DNA from: Paenibacillus tyrphae
Lineage (GTDB): Bacteria; Bacillota; Bacilli; Paenibacillales; NBRC-103111
Direction of reading: 5' to 3'
Length of the DNA: 64,000 nt
Assembly (NCBI RefSeq): GCF_024158745.1
Contig: NZ_JAMZAW010000002.1
Span: forward strand, 62,001 to 126,000
Shown piece after piece: positions 10,227-20,600 of this stretch. Numbering within the stretch: position 1 is the stretch's first letter; every line of letters begins with the position of its first letter. The notes beneath the pieces were generated by a model, which saw nothing but the letters and a program-made list of their open reading frames with translations, was not told the DNA's origin and made no database searches. The position numbers and the translations under genes were made by a program.

Positions 10227-11357
10227 TTATGAGCCGACCGAGGCCGAATTGGGATGCAGATCGCGCGGTCCCTTGTACAGGACACGTGGCCGGAAAAGCC
10301 GGTTGTTCGCATGCTGCTCCATCACGTGTGCGCAGACGCCAACCGTCCGGGCGGCGAGAAAGACCGGGGTAAACAGATCGATCGGAATACCCAGCAAATA
10401 ATAAACCGGCGCGGCATAGTAATCGAGGTTCGGATACAATCCTTTTTCGCGGTTCATCACCTCTTCGCCGATGACGCACATGCGGTACAGCTTCTCTTCG
10501 TTTTTGGCTGACGCCAGCGCGGCTAACGCCTCTTTCATCAGCATCGCGCGCGGGTCCGGCTTCTTCATGTACACCCGGTGGCCGAAGCCCATGATGCGTT
10601 CCTTGCGGGTCAATTTGCCGAGGATCAGCGGCTCCATCCTGTCCTCATCTCCCGCTTCCAGCAGCATCTTCATCACCGCTTCGTTCGCTCCGCCATGCAG
10701 CGTTCCTTTCAGCGAAGCGACGGCGCCGGTCAGCGCCCCGTACAGATCGGCCTGCGTGGAAGCAATGACGCGTGCGGCAAAGGTGGAGTTGGGCATTTCA
10801 TGCTCGCTGTATACAATCAGCGACTGATCAAACGTCTTCTCTTCCATCTCGGAAGGAACCTTCCCTGTAATCATGTACAAGAAGTTGGCGCTGTACGAAA
10901 GGTCTTGGCGGGGTTCCACCAGAGGCTGCCGCATGGACGCATGATAGCTGGCCGCCACGATCTGCGGCACCTTAGCCAGCAGCCGGATCGATTTGCAGTA
11001 ATTCGCTTCCCGCGACCGGTCCTCGATATCCTGATCATAGCCGGCAATGGCGGAAATGCCCGTTCTCAGCGCATCCATCAGATGCGTCTGCTGCGGAAGC
11101 AGGCGCAGGATCGTCAGCGCATCCTCCGGCAGTCCGTACTCCGTCTTGAGGCTGAGCTCGAGAGCATTGCGCCATTCGGGTGTAGGCAGGCTGCCGTCAA
11201 GCATTAACGAAACGACGTCCAAATAAGTAACGGTTTTGGCCAATTCGATAAGATCGTAACCCCGCAGCACAATTTGTTCTTTTTCGACATCCAAATAAGA
11301 AATTTCAGTTTCGCTCGCGATAACGTTTTCAAGGCCGGGCTGGAATGATCCGCTCAT
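10227..11357 (-). CDS. prpC: 2-methylcitrate synthase (citrate synthase family)
   Basis: Condenses propionyl-CoA with oxaloacetate to 2-methylcitrate. The 376-residue protein has the citrate synthase histidines in SEHEMPNSTFAARV, LKGTLHGGANEAVMKM and GFGHRVYMKKPDPRA. The extra residues in RVYMKKPDPR relative to the TCA copy, together with position ahead of prpD and prpB, favour methylcitrate synthase (MmgD type). Some residual citrate synthase activity is common in the family. The message is headed by this gene, 130 bases after the LysR gene. Confidence 0.9.
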   Translation of the reverse strand: MSGSFQPGLENVIASETEISYLDVEKEQIVLRGYDLIELAKTVTYLDVVSLMLDGSLPTPEWRNALELSLKTEYGLPEDALTILRLLPQQTHLMDALRTGISAIAGYDQDIEDRSREANYCKSIRLLAKVPQIVAASYHASMRQPLVEPRQDLSYSANFLYMITGKVPSEMEEKTFDQSLIVYSEHEMPNSTFAARVIASTQADLYGALTGAVASLKGTLHGGANEAVMKMLLEAGDEDRMEPLILGKLTRKERIMGFGHRVYMKKPDPRAMLMKEALAALASAKNEEKLYRMCVIGEEVMNREKGLYPNLDYYAAPVYYLLGIPIDLFTPVFLAARTVGVCAHVMEQHANNRLFRPRVLYKGPRDLHPNSASVGS

Positions 11358-11487
11358 CGTTCTTTCGCTCCTCCCGATGGTTTGGCTTTGCCCCTACAGT
11401 ATATCGACCCGCTGGAAATCACGTCCAATATCCGTTAAGTCCTTCCTGATACGCAGAACGTATCAAGCCGGGCAACCGGACGCTCGT

Positions 11488-12363
11488 TCAACCGCCGAAC
11501 GCTTGGCTGAGCTTTAAAAATTCGTGCAGCACTTGCGACGTCTCGTCTTTCCGCCAAATAAACGCCGTTTCCAAAACGGCGGCTTCCCGAATATCCCGGT
11601 AAACGACCCCTTGATTTTGCTGGTGCCGAAAAGACGCGGGAACTAAAGCGACCCCCATCCCTTCGGCTACGAAGGCGACAACGGTTAAAATTTCAGGCGC
11701 TTCCAGCGCAACATTAGGCGAAAATCCGGCTTTATAGCATAAATGGATGATCGCATCGTGATAGGTCGAACCGTTTTGCCTGGGAGACAAAATAAAAGGC
11801 TCGTGCTCCAGATCGCGCACGCTAAGCGATTGTCGGCCGGCCAGCGGATGCGCTTCAGGAAGCACCGCCATAAACGGCTCGCGCATAAACAGCTCCGTAT
11901 TTAAATGCGGACTGTGAATCGAGTTGCGCACAATTCCAAGATGGATGCTTTTTTCATGCAGCGCTTGCAACTGGCTCCCGCTCTTCATTTGATGAAGCTT
12001 CAATTCCACCGAAGGAAAACGCAGCCGATACTGCTGCAGCAGCGGAACGATGTGATAGGTCGCCGAACCGACAAAGCCGATCGCCAGTCTGCCCGTTTGC
12101 CCCCGGCTCGCTTTCTCCGCCGCCTCGCGCGCTTGCTCCACACGCGCTAACGCCGACCGCGACTCCTCTAGGAACACTTTCCCCGCGTCCGTTAATTCGA
12201 CATGCTGCTTGCTTCGGGAAAATAACGAGAATCCGAGCTCTTCCTCCAGCTTGCGGATTTGCTGGCTTAACGGGGGCTGCGCCATATTGAGGCGTGCAGC
12301 CGCCCGGCCAAAATGCAGCTCCTCCGCAACGGTAACGAAGTATCGCAAATGACGCAGTTCCAT
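11488..12363 (-). CDS. LysR-family transcriptional regulator
   Basis: The 291-residue protein has an N-terminal winged helix (residues 1-60, LRYFVTVAEELHFGRAAARL and PPLSQQIRKLEEELGFSLF) and a periplasmic-binding-protein-like effector domain from about residue 90, starting GRLAIGFVGSATYHIVP. The DNA-binding region resembles the BenM/CatM subgroup. It lies just upstream of prpC on the same strand, so local control of propionate catabolism is plausible but inferred. LysR proteins more often face their targets divergently. AAAGGAGAGAGG precedes the ATG. Confidence 0.9.
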   Translation of the reverse strand: MELRHLRYFVTVAEELHFGRAAARLNMAQPPLSQQIRKLEEELGFSLFSRSKQHVELTDAGKVFLEESRSALARVEQAREAAEKASRGQTGRLAIGFVGSATYHIVPLLQQYRLRFPSVELKLHQMKSGSQLQALHEKSIHLGIVRNSIHSPHLNTELFMREPFMAVLPEAHPLAGRQSLSVRDLEHEPFILSPRQNGSTYHDAIIHLCYKAGFSPNVALEAPEILTVVAFVAEGMGVALVPASFRHQQNQGVVYRDIREAAVLETAFIWRKDETSQVLHEFLKLSQAFGG

Positions 12364-12446
12364 CGTGCCTCTCTCCTTTGATCGTTCAATCCTTCGCTTG
12401 TACTTAAATTATACAATAGGGACGAATCATTTTGGTAAATATAGCA

Positions 12447-12484
12447 TAAAAAGGAATAGGACCTGACCAAGAAAGGCCAAGTCC
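12447..12484 (-). terminator. Terminator after the acyl-CoA thioesterase gene
   Basis: On the minus strand GGACTTGGCC and GGTCAGGTCC form a 10-bp stem with two G-U pairs and a 6-base loop, followed by TATTCCTTTTT. It lies about 40 bases after the thioesterase stop. A T-rich run on the other side would allow function in the opposite direction too. Confidence 0.6.
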
Positions 12485-12522
12485 TTCATTATTTTTTAGG
12501 TTAGCGGAATTCGAGATGCACT

Positions 12523-12924
12523 TCAGCCCATGGCTTTGGCAAGGAGGGCATATAAATCCGGCACTTCTCTGTCGATCCGCACCGGCTTCCAATCCTGGTT
12601 CAACCAGACGTGCTGCGTTCCCCCGGTGACCAGCAGCTCCTCGCCGCGTTTAATTTCGTAAGCGAACCGGATCCGAAGACTCGTCAACTCGACAACTTTG
12701 GTATCTATCGTCACCAGATCGTCGTAACGGGCGGGCGAGCGGAATTTCAGGTCCGCTTCGATCACCGGCAGCAGCAGGCCGCGGGTTTCCAGCGCTTGAT
12801 AAGGCATACCCAGCTCGCGGATCATCTCGGTCCGGCCAACTTCAAACCAATTCAAATAGTTGGCGTGATATACGACGCCCATCTGGTCCGTCTCCTGATA
12901 GCGGACGCGTAAAGTATGCTGCAT
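12523..12924 (-). CDS. Acyl-CoA thioesterase, YbgC/4-HBT hotdog family
   Basis: Hydrolyses acyl-CoA thioesters; the exact substrate is unknown. The ATG at 12924 is chosen because AGGAGGTTTGT sits directly before it; an ATG seven codons upstream lacks a site. The 133-residue product is one hotdog domain, with the catalytic pattern of TDQMGVVYHANYLNWFEVGR (aspartate and the YHANYL stretch) near residues 11-30 and SPARYDDLVTI further on. It follows no obvious partner and has its own terminator. Confidence 0.85.
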   Translation of the reverse strand: MQHTLRVRYQETDQMGVVYHANYLNWFEVGRTEMIRELGMPYQALETRGLLLPVIEADLKFRSPARYDDLVTIDTKVVELTSLRIRFAYEIKRGEELLVTGGTQHVWLNQDWKPVRIDREVPDLYALLAKAMG

Positions 12925-12966
12925 ACAAACCTCCTGAATTCCCATGGAAGATACTTGTAAAGCAAA

Positions 12967-12995
12967 GGAGCGAAACCGCTGTTCGATTTCGCTCC
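12967..12995 (-). terminator. Terminator of the accD-accA-pyk transcript
   Basis: GGAGCGAAA (12967-12975) and TTTCGCTCC (12987-12995) form a 9-bp stem with an 11-base loop, followed on the minus strand by TTTGCTTT. It lies 36 bases past the pyk stop. Confidence 0.7.
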
Positions 12996-13030
12996 GATTA
13001 TTCTGCTATTGTAAAACTTCGACGACTTTA

Positions 13031-14788
13031 TTACAGCACGCGGGCGCGGCCGGAATAGATGACGCCGACTTCCGGATAGATGGATACTTCATCGTTGTCT
13101 TTCAAAATACCCAGCGCGTTGTTTACACCGACAATGACCGGTTTGCCCAAGCTGATGCCGACAACCGCCGCATGGGACGTAATACCGCCCGTTTCGGTAA
13201 CCACTGCCGCCGCTTTCTCGAAGGCCGGCATGTAGTCTTTATCGGTCGTTACGGTAACCAGAATGCAGCCCTCGGTCGTCTTCGCATTCGCTTCTTCGGC
13301 GGAGCGGGCCGTCACGACGTGGCCTGTGGCGATTTGCGTGCCGATTCCTTGGCCTTTGGCAATCATTTCACCGATTTGATGAACTTTGATCAAGTTGGTC
13401 GTTCCGGAGCGGCCGACCGGTACGCCTGCAGTGATGACGACGAGATCACCCAAGCTGACGAGGCCTGCCTTCACGCTGGCGTCTACGGCATGCTCGAACA
13501 GTTGGTCCGTCGAGGTGCAGGTCTCGCCCTTCACCGGGATAACGCCCCATACGAGCGACAGACGGCGCAGCACGCGATCGTTTGGCGTTACCGCGATAAT
13601 CGGCGCTTTCGGACGGTACTTGGACACCATACGCGCCGTATAGCCGCTCTCCGTGGAAGTCAGGATCGCTTTGGCGTCCAGATCAAGCGCCGAGTTCGCT
13701 ACCGCTTGGCTGATCGCCTCGGTTACGGTCGTCTGCTGCGCATTGCTCTGACGGATGAAAATTTCACGGTATTCCAGCGCCGTTTCCGCACGCTCGGCGA
13801 TGCGGGCCATCGTCTGAACGGACTCTACCGGATATTTGCCTGCCGCCGTTTCACCGGACAGCATCACGGCATCCGTACCGTCGAAGATCGCGTTCGCCAC
13901 GTCACTCGCTTCCGCACGCGTCGGACGCGGGTTGCGCTGCATGGAGTCCAGCATCATCGTAGCCGTAATAACCGGCTTGCCGACCTGGTTACATTTTTTG
14001 ATCATCGCTTTTTGCACGATCGGCACGTCTTCGGCCGGAATTTCCACGCCGAGATCGCCGCGCGCTACCATGAGACCGTCGGATACCTCCAGAATTTCGT
14101 CGAGGTTTTCTACGCCTTCCTGGTTTTCGATTTTGGAAATGATTTGAATATGCGTTGCGTTATGGCGGTCTAGAATTTCACGGATTTCAAGGACGTCGCT
14201 CGCTTTGCGCACGAAAGAAGCAGCGATAAAATCCACTCCCTGCTGAATGCCGAAAATGATATCGTTCGCGTCTTTTTCCGTGATGCCCGGCAGGTTGATT
14301 TTCACCCCAGGCACGTTCACGCCTTTCTTGCCTCCAAGCAGTCCGCCGTTTTTAATCCGGCACACGATATCGGTTCCGCGGATATCCTCAACCGTCAGTC
14401 CGATCAAGCCGTCATCGATCAGAATGGTGGAACCGATCTTTACATCTTTGTAAAGGTCCCTGTATGTGATGGAAACACGCTCGGCATCGCCGAGTACTTC
14501 CTCTGTCGTTAAAGTAATCAGATTGTCTTGGAGCAGCTCGACTTTTTGATCGTCCTTCAGTTTGCCGGTCCGGATTTCCGGTCCTTTGGTATCAAGCAGA
14601 ATGGCTACGCTTTTGCCGAGCTCCTGACAAGCTTGACGCACGTTCTTGATTCTGTTGCCATGCTCTTCGAAATCGCCGTGGGAGAAGTTCAGACGAGCAA
14701 CGTTCATCCCTGCATCAATGAGCTTCTTGAACATGTCCAGCGATTCGCTGACCGGTCCGATGGTACACACAATTTTTGTTTTACGCAT
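13031..14788 (-). CDS. pyk: Pyruvate kinase with C-terminal PEP-utiliser domain
   Basis: Converts phosphoenolpyruvate and ADP to pyruvate and ATP, the last step of glycolysis. The 585-residue length is the Bacillus type. The barrel domain has [14 protein letters not shown] at the N-terminus, [11 protein letters not shown] and [13 protein letters not shown]. The extra C-terminal module, about residues 475-585, resembles the phosphohistidine domain of PEP synthase, with the [14 protein letters not shown] histidine motif. Its ATG overlaps the accA stop by 8 bases, implying translational coupling. In Bacillus pfkA lies between accA and pyk; it is absent here. Confidence 0.97.
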   Translation of the reverse strand: MRKTKIVCTIGPVSESLDMFKKLIDAGMNVARLNFSHGDFEEHGNRIKNVRQACQELGKSVAILLDTKGPEIRTGKLKDDQKVELLQDNLITLTTEEVLGDAERVSITYRDLYKDVKIGSTILIDDGLIGLTVEDIRGTDIVCRIKNGGLLGGKKGVNVPGVKINLPGITEKDANDIIFGIQQGVDFIAASFVRKASDVLEIREILDRHNATHIQIISKIENQEGVENLDEILEVSDGLMVARGDLGVEIPAEDVPIVQKAMIKKCNQVGKPVITATMMLDSMQRNPRPTRAEASDVANAIFDGTDAVMLSGETAAGKYPVESVQTMARIAERAETALEYREIFIRQSNAQQTTVTEAISQAVANSALDLDAKAILTSTESGYTARMVSKYRPKAPIIAVTPNDRVLRRLSLVWGVIPVKGETCTSTDQLFEHAVDASVKAGLVSLGDLVVITAGVPVGRSGTTNLIKVHQIGEMIAKGQGIGTQIATGHVVTARSAEEANAKTTEGCILVTVTTDKDYMPAFEKAAAVVTETGGITSHAAVVGISLGKPVIVGVNNALGILKDNDEVSIYPEVGVIYSGRARVL

Positions 14789-15755
14789 GATTTCCCTCCT
14801 GGATGGTGGTGAACCGACCGATTTGTCTAAATTTGTTATAACGGTCTTCTATTAATTCATTCTCCGTCATCTTGAGCAATTCCTGCAAGTGGGTCCACAA
14901 CATTTGCTTAATCGATTCCGCCTGCAGGACAACATCCCGATGGGCACCGCCCTTCGGTTCGGGAATGATCTCATCGATAACGCCGAGCTTCAAAATTTCG
15001 TCCGCCGTAATCTTCATCGCTTCGGCAGCTTCCATCGATTTTGAAGCGTCTTTATATAATATCGAGGCCGCGCCTTCCGGACTGATGACCGAATAAATCG
15101 CATTTTCAAGCATAAATACGCGGTTGCCTACGCCAAGCGCCAGAGCGCCGCCGCTGCCGCCTTCGCCGATGACGACACACAAGACGGGTACCCGCAAGGA
15201 CGCCATTTCCATCAGATTCCGGGCGATCGCTTCCCCTTGCCCTCTCTCTTCCGCCGCATTGCCGGGATAAGCGCCTTTCGTATCGATGAACGTGATGATC
15301 GGGCGCTTGAACTTGTCCGCCTGCTTCATAAAGCGCAGCGCTTTGCGGAAGCCTTCCGGATGCGGGCTGCCGAAGTGACGCGCAATGTTGTCCTTCGTGT
15401 CTTTCCCTTTCTGATGGCCGACCACCGTCACCGGGATGCCGTTAAAACGCGCGATGCCTCCCACAATGGCCAGGTCGTCGCCAAATAAACGGTCCCCGTG
15501 CAGCTCAATGAAGTCGGTGAACAGATGCTGAATGTAATCAAGCGTCGTCGGGCGTTGCGGATGACGGGCAACCTGCATTTTTTGCCGGGTCGACATACCG
15601 GCGTACAATTCCGTTTCGAGCTGCTCCAGCCGCTGCTCCAAGCGCTTGATCTCCTCGGAGAAATCGATCTGCTTGTCCGCTCCGAACTTGCGCAGCTCGT
15701 CGATTTTGGCGCGAAGCTCGACTAGCGGCTGCTCAAAAGGCATTTCACTAGCCAT
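14781..15755 (-). CDS. accA: Acetyl-CoA carboxylase carboxyltransferase subunit alpha
   Basis: With AccD forms the carboxyltransferase that makes malonyl-CoA for fatty acid synthesis. The 324-residue protein begins with a coiled-coil stretch rich in E, K and L (residues 8-50), then carries [37 protein letters not shown] and the oxyanion glycines of [29 protein letters not shown] precedes the ATG. Overlaps of 8 bases with accD before it and pyk after it indicate one tightly coupled transcript. Confidence 0.97.
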   Translation of the reverse strand: MASEMPFEQPLVELRAKIDELRKFGADKQIDFSEEIKRLEQRLEQLETELYAGMSTRQKMQVARHPQRPTTLDYIQHLFTDFIELHGDRLFGDDLAIVGGIARFNGIPVTVVGHQKGKDTKDNIARHFGSPHPEGFRKALRFMKQADKFKRPIITFIDTKGAYPGNAAEERGQGEAIARNLMEMASLRVPVLCVVIGEGGSGGALALGVGNRVFMLENAIYSVISPEGAASILYKDASKSMEAAEAMKITADEILKLGVIDEIIPEPKGGAHRDVVLQAESIKQMLWTHLQELLKMTENELIEDRYNKFRQIGRFTTIQEGNHA

Positions 15756-16671
15756 TAACGGTTTCCTCCTTTACCGCGTGCATGCTAAGAAGACGGGTCA
15801 ACGTACTGCGCATTTCTTTGCGGTGCGAGACCAGGTCCACTTGTCCATGCTTCAGGTTGAATTCCGCCGTCTGGAAGCCTGGCGGCAGCTTGATTCTCAT
15901 CGTCTGTTCGATGACCCGTCCGCCGGTAAAGCCGAACGCCGCGCCCGGCTCGGCAATGATGTAGTCTCCAAGCATCGCGAAGCTCGCGCTGACGCCGCCG
16001 AAGGTCGGGTCGGTAATGACGGAAACGTACAGGCCGCCCTGCTCGTTCAGCTTGGCAATTGCCGCGCTCGTTTTCGCCATTTGCATCAGGCTGAGAATGC
16101 TTTCCTGCATCCGCGCGCCGCCCGATGTGGAGAAAATGATAACCGGCCGGTTCGTCCGGGTCGCATGCTCGATCGCGTTCGTCACCTTTTCGCCGACAAC
16201 CGATCCGAGCGATCCGCCCATGAAGTCGAAGCTCATCACCGCTACGACGACCGGATACCCTCCGATCGTTCCTTCGCCGGTAATGACAGCGTCCTGCATG
16301 CCGGTAGACTCAACCGCCTTGTTGTACTTGGCTATGTAGTCGGGGAATTCGAGCGGGTCCTGGGATGCCATCTCGCTGTCAAATTCCACAAAGCGGCCTT
16401 CGTCCATCGTCATCTGGATGCGCTCTACGGCATTCAGCTTGTAATGGTACTCGCAAGCGGTACATACCTTTAAATTTTTATCAAGCTCTTTGTTGTACTG
16501 GATCGTCCCGCATTTGGGGCACTTGTTCATCAGGCCTTCCGGGATTTCACGCTTCGGACGCTCCTCGGGAACGTCGATAGCTCCGTCCATCACCCGGTTC
16601 GGAGCCGTCCTGTCCACGGAAGGAACCGTGGCATATTTTCTTTTTTTCTGAAACAAGTCTTTAAATTGCAC
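15748..16671 (-). CDS. accD: Acetyl-CoA carboxylase carboxyltransferase subunit beta
   Basis: Zinc-binding partner of AccA. The four-cysteine ribbon is C51, C54, C70 and C73 (KCPKCGTI and KVCTACEYH). The crotonase-like core has [35 protein letters not shown] and [16 protein letters not shown]. Length 307 is a little longer than average because of about 20 extra N-terminal residues before the zinc ribbon. It follows a small conserved gene at 16704. Confidence 0.97.
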   Translation of the reverse strand: MQFKDLFQKKRKYATVPSVDRTAPNRVMDGAIDVPEERPKREIPEGLMNKCPKCGTIQYNKELDKNLKVCTACEYHYKLNAVERIQMTMDEGRFVEFDSEMASQDPLEFPDYIAKYNKAVESTGMQDAVITGEGTIGGYPVVVAVMSFDFMGGSLGSVVGEKVTNAIEHATRTNRPVIIFSTSGGARMQESILSLMQMAKTSAAIAKLNEQGGLYVSVITDPTFGGVSASFAMLGDYIIAEPGAAFGFTGGRVIEQTMRIKLPPGFQTAEFNLKHGQVDLVSHRKEMRSTLTRLLSMHAVKEETVNG

Positions 16672-16703
16672 AATTACACCTCGCTTGCGGTATTGGGACT
16701 TGT

Positions 16704-16895
16704 TTAGGATCTATGCAAAATGGAGTTCAGCACTTCCTGAACCTCTTCCAATTCGCCTTCGGGAACGACGATTTCAAACTGATTTTTGGTCATGTTGATA
16801 GCGCGGACTTGAACAAGGAAGCCTTCTTCCGTAAGTCTTTGCTTGATTCTTTCAGCGATTTTAGCGGTCGGAGCGATATAGATAACCGTCCACAT
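16704..16895 (-). CDS. Small conserved protein upstream of accD
   Basis: The 63-residue product starts MWTVIYIAPTAKIAER. I chose the ATG at 16895 because GGGAGGTC precedes it at the right distance; an ATG seven codons upstream overlaps that site. The sequence alternates two beta-alpha units with no cysteine or catalytic motif, consistent with a small ferredoxin-like fold. Close relatives at this position in Paenibacillus and Brevibacillus have, from memory, been labelled glutamate decarboxylase, which is not credible for this size. Function unknown; the link to accD is positional. Confidence 0.75.
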   Translation of the reverse strand: MWTVIYIAPTAKIAERIKQRLTEEGFLVQVRAINMTKNQFEIVVPEGELEEVQEVLNSILHRS

Positions 16896-17026
16896 GAAAA
16901 AAGACCTCCCGAACATAATGCAATAATGATATCATAAGTGCACTTTTTCCCGCAACCGAAGTTCGGCATGCCGGAAGGGGAGGTCTTTATCCTTAAAAAT
17001 GTGCGCCGTTTCGGCAAATCTCGACG

Positions 17027-17521
17027 TCAGGTTTGCGGCGAGAGGCCGTCCGCCTCGTCCTGATGCTTGTGCGCGATCCGGGCCGAAGCCGCGGCGGCAA
17101 GCCCCGCCACCAGGTCGTCCAAAAAAACGTGAATGCGCTTCGGATGGTCGTTCAGCTCGCGGATGATGCCCGGCTTCTTCTTGTCCAAATAACCGAAGCT
17201 AGTCAACCCGACCATGCCATATACGTGAACGATGCCGAGCGCCAAGGTCTCGTCCACGCCGTACAAGGGCGCGTCCATCTCCATCAATCCCTGCAGCGGC
17301 TCGGGCAGCCCTTTCCGTTCGGCCAGCTCGTCCAGCGCGATTCCGGTATAAAGCACGTATTGGACTTCGCGCTTTTGGAGAACCGTCATGACGCTCTCGA
17401 TGCACGCCTCTGCGGAAAGGGCGGGATTATAGGGAAGCTGCAGCTCGCGCACAATGTCCGCTATGCGTTCGACGGTTACGCCGCGCTTCTTCAAACATTC
17501 GACAATAAGTTCGCAGGACAT
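17027..17521 (-). CDS. Phosphatidylglycerophosphatase A-like protein (YutG/PgpA family)
   Basis: PgpA enzymes dephosphorylate phosphatidylglycerol phosphate in phospholipid synthesis. The 164-residue protein matches the soluble Gram-positive YutG branch: CLKKRGVTVERIADIV at the N-terminus, the acidic LYGVDETLALGIVHVYGMVGLTSFGYLDK segment and HVFLDDLVAGLAAAASARIAH near the C-terminus. It lacks the hydrophobic segments of E. coli PgpA, so the phosphatase role is by family. GGAGGAGGCG lies upstream of the ATG. It follows dnaE on the same strand, 106 bases away. Confidence 0.8.
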   Translation of the reverse strand: MSCELIVECLKKRGVTVERIADIVRELQLPYNPALSAEACIESVMTVLQKREVQYVLYTGIALDELAERKGLPEPLQGLMEMDAPLYGVDETLALGIVHVYGMVGLTSFGYLDKKKPGIIRELNDHPKRIHVFLDDLVAGLAAAASARIAHKHQDEADGLSPQT

Positions 17522-17627
17522 AAAAACAACGCCTCCTCCGGTTCCATTCGTAACTCGTGCAAACCGGCGAGTCTCACGTCTCGCCGACTGGGTGTGGGTT
17601 ACTAAATGTATGCGGGGGAGGCGCGAT

Positions 17628-20600
17628 TTATTTCACTTTAACGCTCTCTTTGCCGAGCAATTCCTCGATGCGGGCGAACAGCTCGGGAGACGGCTTTACC
17701 TTGTATTGGTCGCTTAAGCCAAGCGTTTTCTGGGTCCGCTCGTAGTACAGCACAACCGGCAACGGACCGCCGTGTCCGGCGATCAGCCGCTTGAGCGATT
17801 CCAGCACCGCCGGCTGCTCGCGCTGCGGGGAGATGCGCATGTAGACGCGCTGCTCCGTCGTTGCGGCGCGGGGACCGCGGGCTGCGGCAACTTCAGCGGC
17901 CCGGGCAGGCTGGTCCGCAGCCTTCCGCGCCGTCCCGCCCGGCGAGGGCCCGGACGCTTGATCCGCCGCCGGAGAAGTCGCCGCGTACCGGCTTCGCGAT
18001 TCGCGCGCAGCCTCCGCCGAAGCTGTGCCGCGGGGCGTGAAGCCGGAAGCGCGCCGCTGACCGCTTCGCGAGGAGCCCGCCGGGAGCGGGGCCGGCTTGA
18101 CCGCCTTCTGCTCCAGGTGCGGATCGTCCAGCGCGATAAGCTGATCGGCCAGCAGCTTGTAGTCTTCGTCCCCGAGCTGAAGCTTGGCGACGACCAGCAC
18201 GGGCTTGCCCTTCTGCACCAGTGGGGCATACTTTTTCCACGTTTCCGGGAACAGCACGACCTCCGCCTTGCCGACACGGTCCTCCAGCTCCATGAACGCC
18301 ATCGGCTGGCCTTTTTTCGTGACGATCGTTTTGTTCGAAATGACCAGACCCGCAACCATGACGTCGCTGCCGTCCGGATACTCCTGAAGCCGGGACAGCA
18401 GGTCCGTCTCCAGCTTCTGCAGCACCGCATCGAAGTCGTCGAGCGGGCTGCCGGAAATGTACAGCCCGAGCAGCTCCCGCTCCAGCTCCAGCTTTTGCGT
18501 CAGTGTGAACGGAGGAATCTGAGGGTATTCGACCTCCCAGCTGACCTCCTCCGTGAAGCCGTCGAGCACAAGCTGCAGATCTTCGCGGTCCTTGCGCCAC
18601 TTGACCGCCGCATCGACGGCATCTTCCAGCATTGCAAGCTGCTGGGACCGGTGGCCCGGCAGCGAATCGAGCGCGCCGCCTTGAATCAGCGACTCCATCA
18701 CGCGCTTGTTGCAGACGCGCAGATCGACGCGCCGGCAAAAGTCGATCAAGCTGGAATAAGCGCCCGTACGGCGTTCTGCGATGATCGATTCGATCGCGTG
18801 CGTCCCGACGTTCTTGATCGCCGCGAGGCCGAAGCGAATCGCCCCGCCGCTCTCCGCCGCAACCGGCGTAAACAGAAAACCGCTTTCGTTCACGTCGGGC
18901 GGAAGCACGGCGATACCCATGCGGCGGCATTCGTCGGCGTATTCCGCGATTTTATGATGGCTTCCCGTCACTGCGGTCAGCATCGACGCCATGAACGGTA
19001 CGGGGTAATGCGCCTTCAGATACGCCGTCTGGAACGCGAGCACGCCGTAAGCCGTCGCATGCGCCCGCGGGTAGCCGTAGTCGGCGAAGCGGACGATCAT
19101 GTCGTATACCCGGTTCGCCTCGGCTTCGCTATAGCCCTGGCTGAGGCTCCCTTTCACGAAGTGGTCGCGCTCCTTGTCCAGCACTTCCCGCTTCTTCTTG
19201 CTGACCGCCCGGCGCAGCAAATCCGCTTCGCCGAGGCTGAATCCGGCCATCTTCGAAGCGATCTGCATGATCTGCTCCTGATAAATGATGATCCCGCACG
19301 TGTCCCGAAGAATCGGCTCCAGCGCCTCATGCGGGTATTCCACCGGCTGCTGCCCGTGCTTGCAAGCGATATATTTCGGGATGAATTCCATCGGGCCCGG
19401 CCGGTAGAGCGCAAGCACCGAGATGATGTCCTCGAAGTTCGACGGCCGCAGCTCCTTCAGCACGCGGCGCATCCCGGCCGACTCGAGCTGGAAAATACCC
19501 GTCGTATCGCCCCGGCTGAGCAGCTCGTATGTCGCCGGATCGTCGTCCGGCACTTTCGTCCAGTCGAAGGGCGCTCCCGTCTGCTCGCAAATCCATTCCA
19601 GCGTGCGCTCGATGATCGACAGCGTCCGCAGTCCGAGAAAGTCCATCTTCAGCAGGCCGATCGCTTCCAGATGCTCCATCGTATACTGCGTCAGCGCCGT
19701 CTGCTCGGTTCCTTCCTGCAGCGGCACGTACTGCGTCAGCGGCTCGCGCGAAATGATGACTCCTGCGGCATGGGTAGAGGCGTGGCGGGGCATCCCCTCC
19801 ACCTTCATCGCCAGCTCCAGCAGCTCCGCCGTTTTCGGCTGCTTGGCGGCAAGCGATTTCAGGTCGGGGCTCGTGCGCAGCGCTTCCTCCAGCGTTATGC
19901 CGAGCTGATGCGGGATCAGCTTGGCGGCGCGGTCCACCTCGCCGTAAGGCATGTTCAGCACCCGGCCGACATCGCGCACCGCTCCTTTGGCGGCCATCGT
20001 TCCGAAGGTGATAATTTGCGCCACCCGGTCCCGGCCGTACTTGTGCACGACATAGTCGATCACCTCGTCGCGCCGGAGGTCACTGAAGTCGATATCGATA
20101 TCCGGCATCGATACCCGCTCGGGGTTCAGGAACCGTTCGAACAGCAGGTTATAGCGGATCGGGTCCACATCGGTGATGCGGAGCACGTAAGCGACGATGC
20201 TCCCCGCCGACGACCCCCGTCCGGGTCCGGTCGCGATCCCCTGCTCGTGAGCGAAGCGAATGAAGTCCCATACGATCAGAAAATAATCCGAATATCCCAT
20301 CCGCTCGATGACGGACAGCTCGTAATGCAGCCGATCTTCCAACTTGTTCCGCCATTCGGCGTCGTTCCATTCCTCAGCCGCGCCGTACCGCTGCTCAAGG
20401 CCCTGCCGGCAAAGCTGGGCAAGATACGTCCCGGCCGTCATGCCGCCCGGAATCGGGGCGAATTCCGGCAAAATCAACTGTCCGAAGTCGAGCTCGAGAT
20501 CGCACCGCAGAGCTACCTCCAGCGTATTGGCGAGCGCCTCTGGCGCATGGGCAAACAGCTCTGCCATTTCGTCCGGACTCTTCAAATAAAGCTGCGACGT

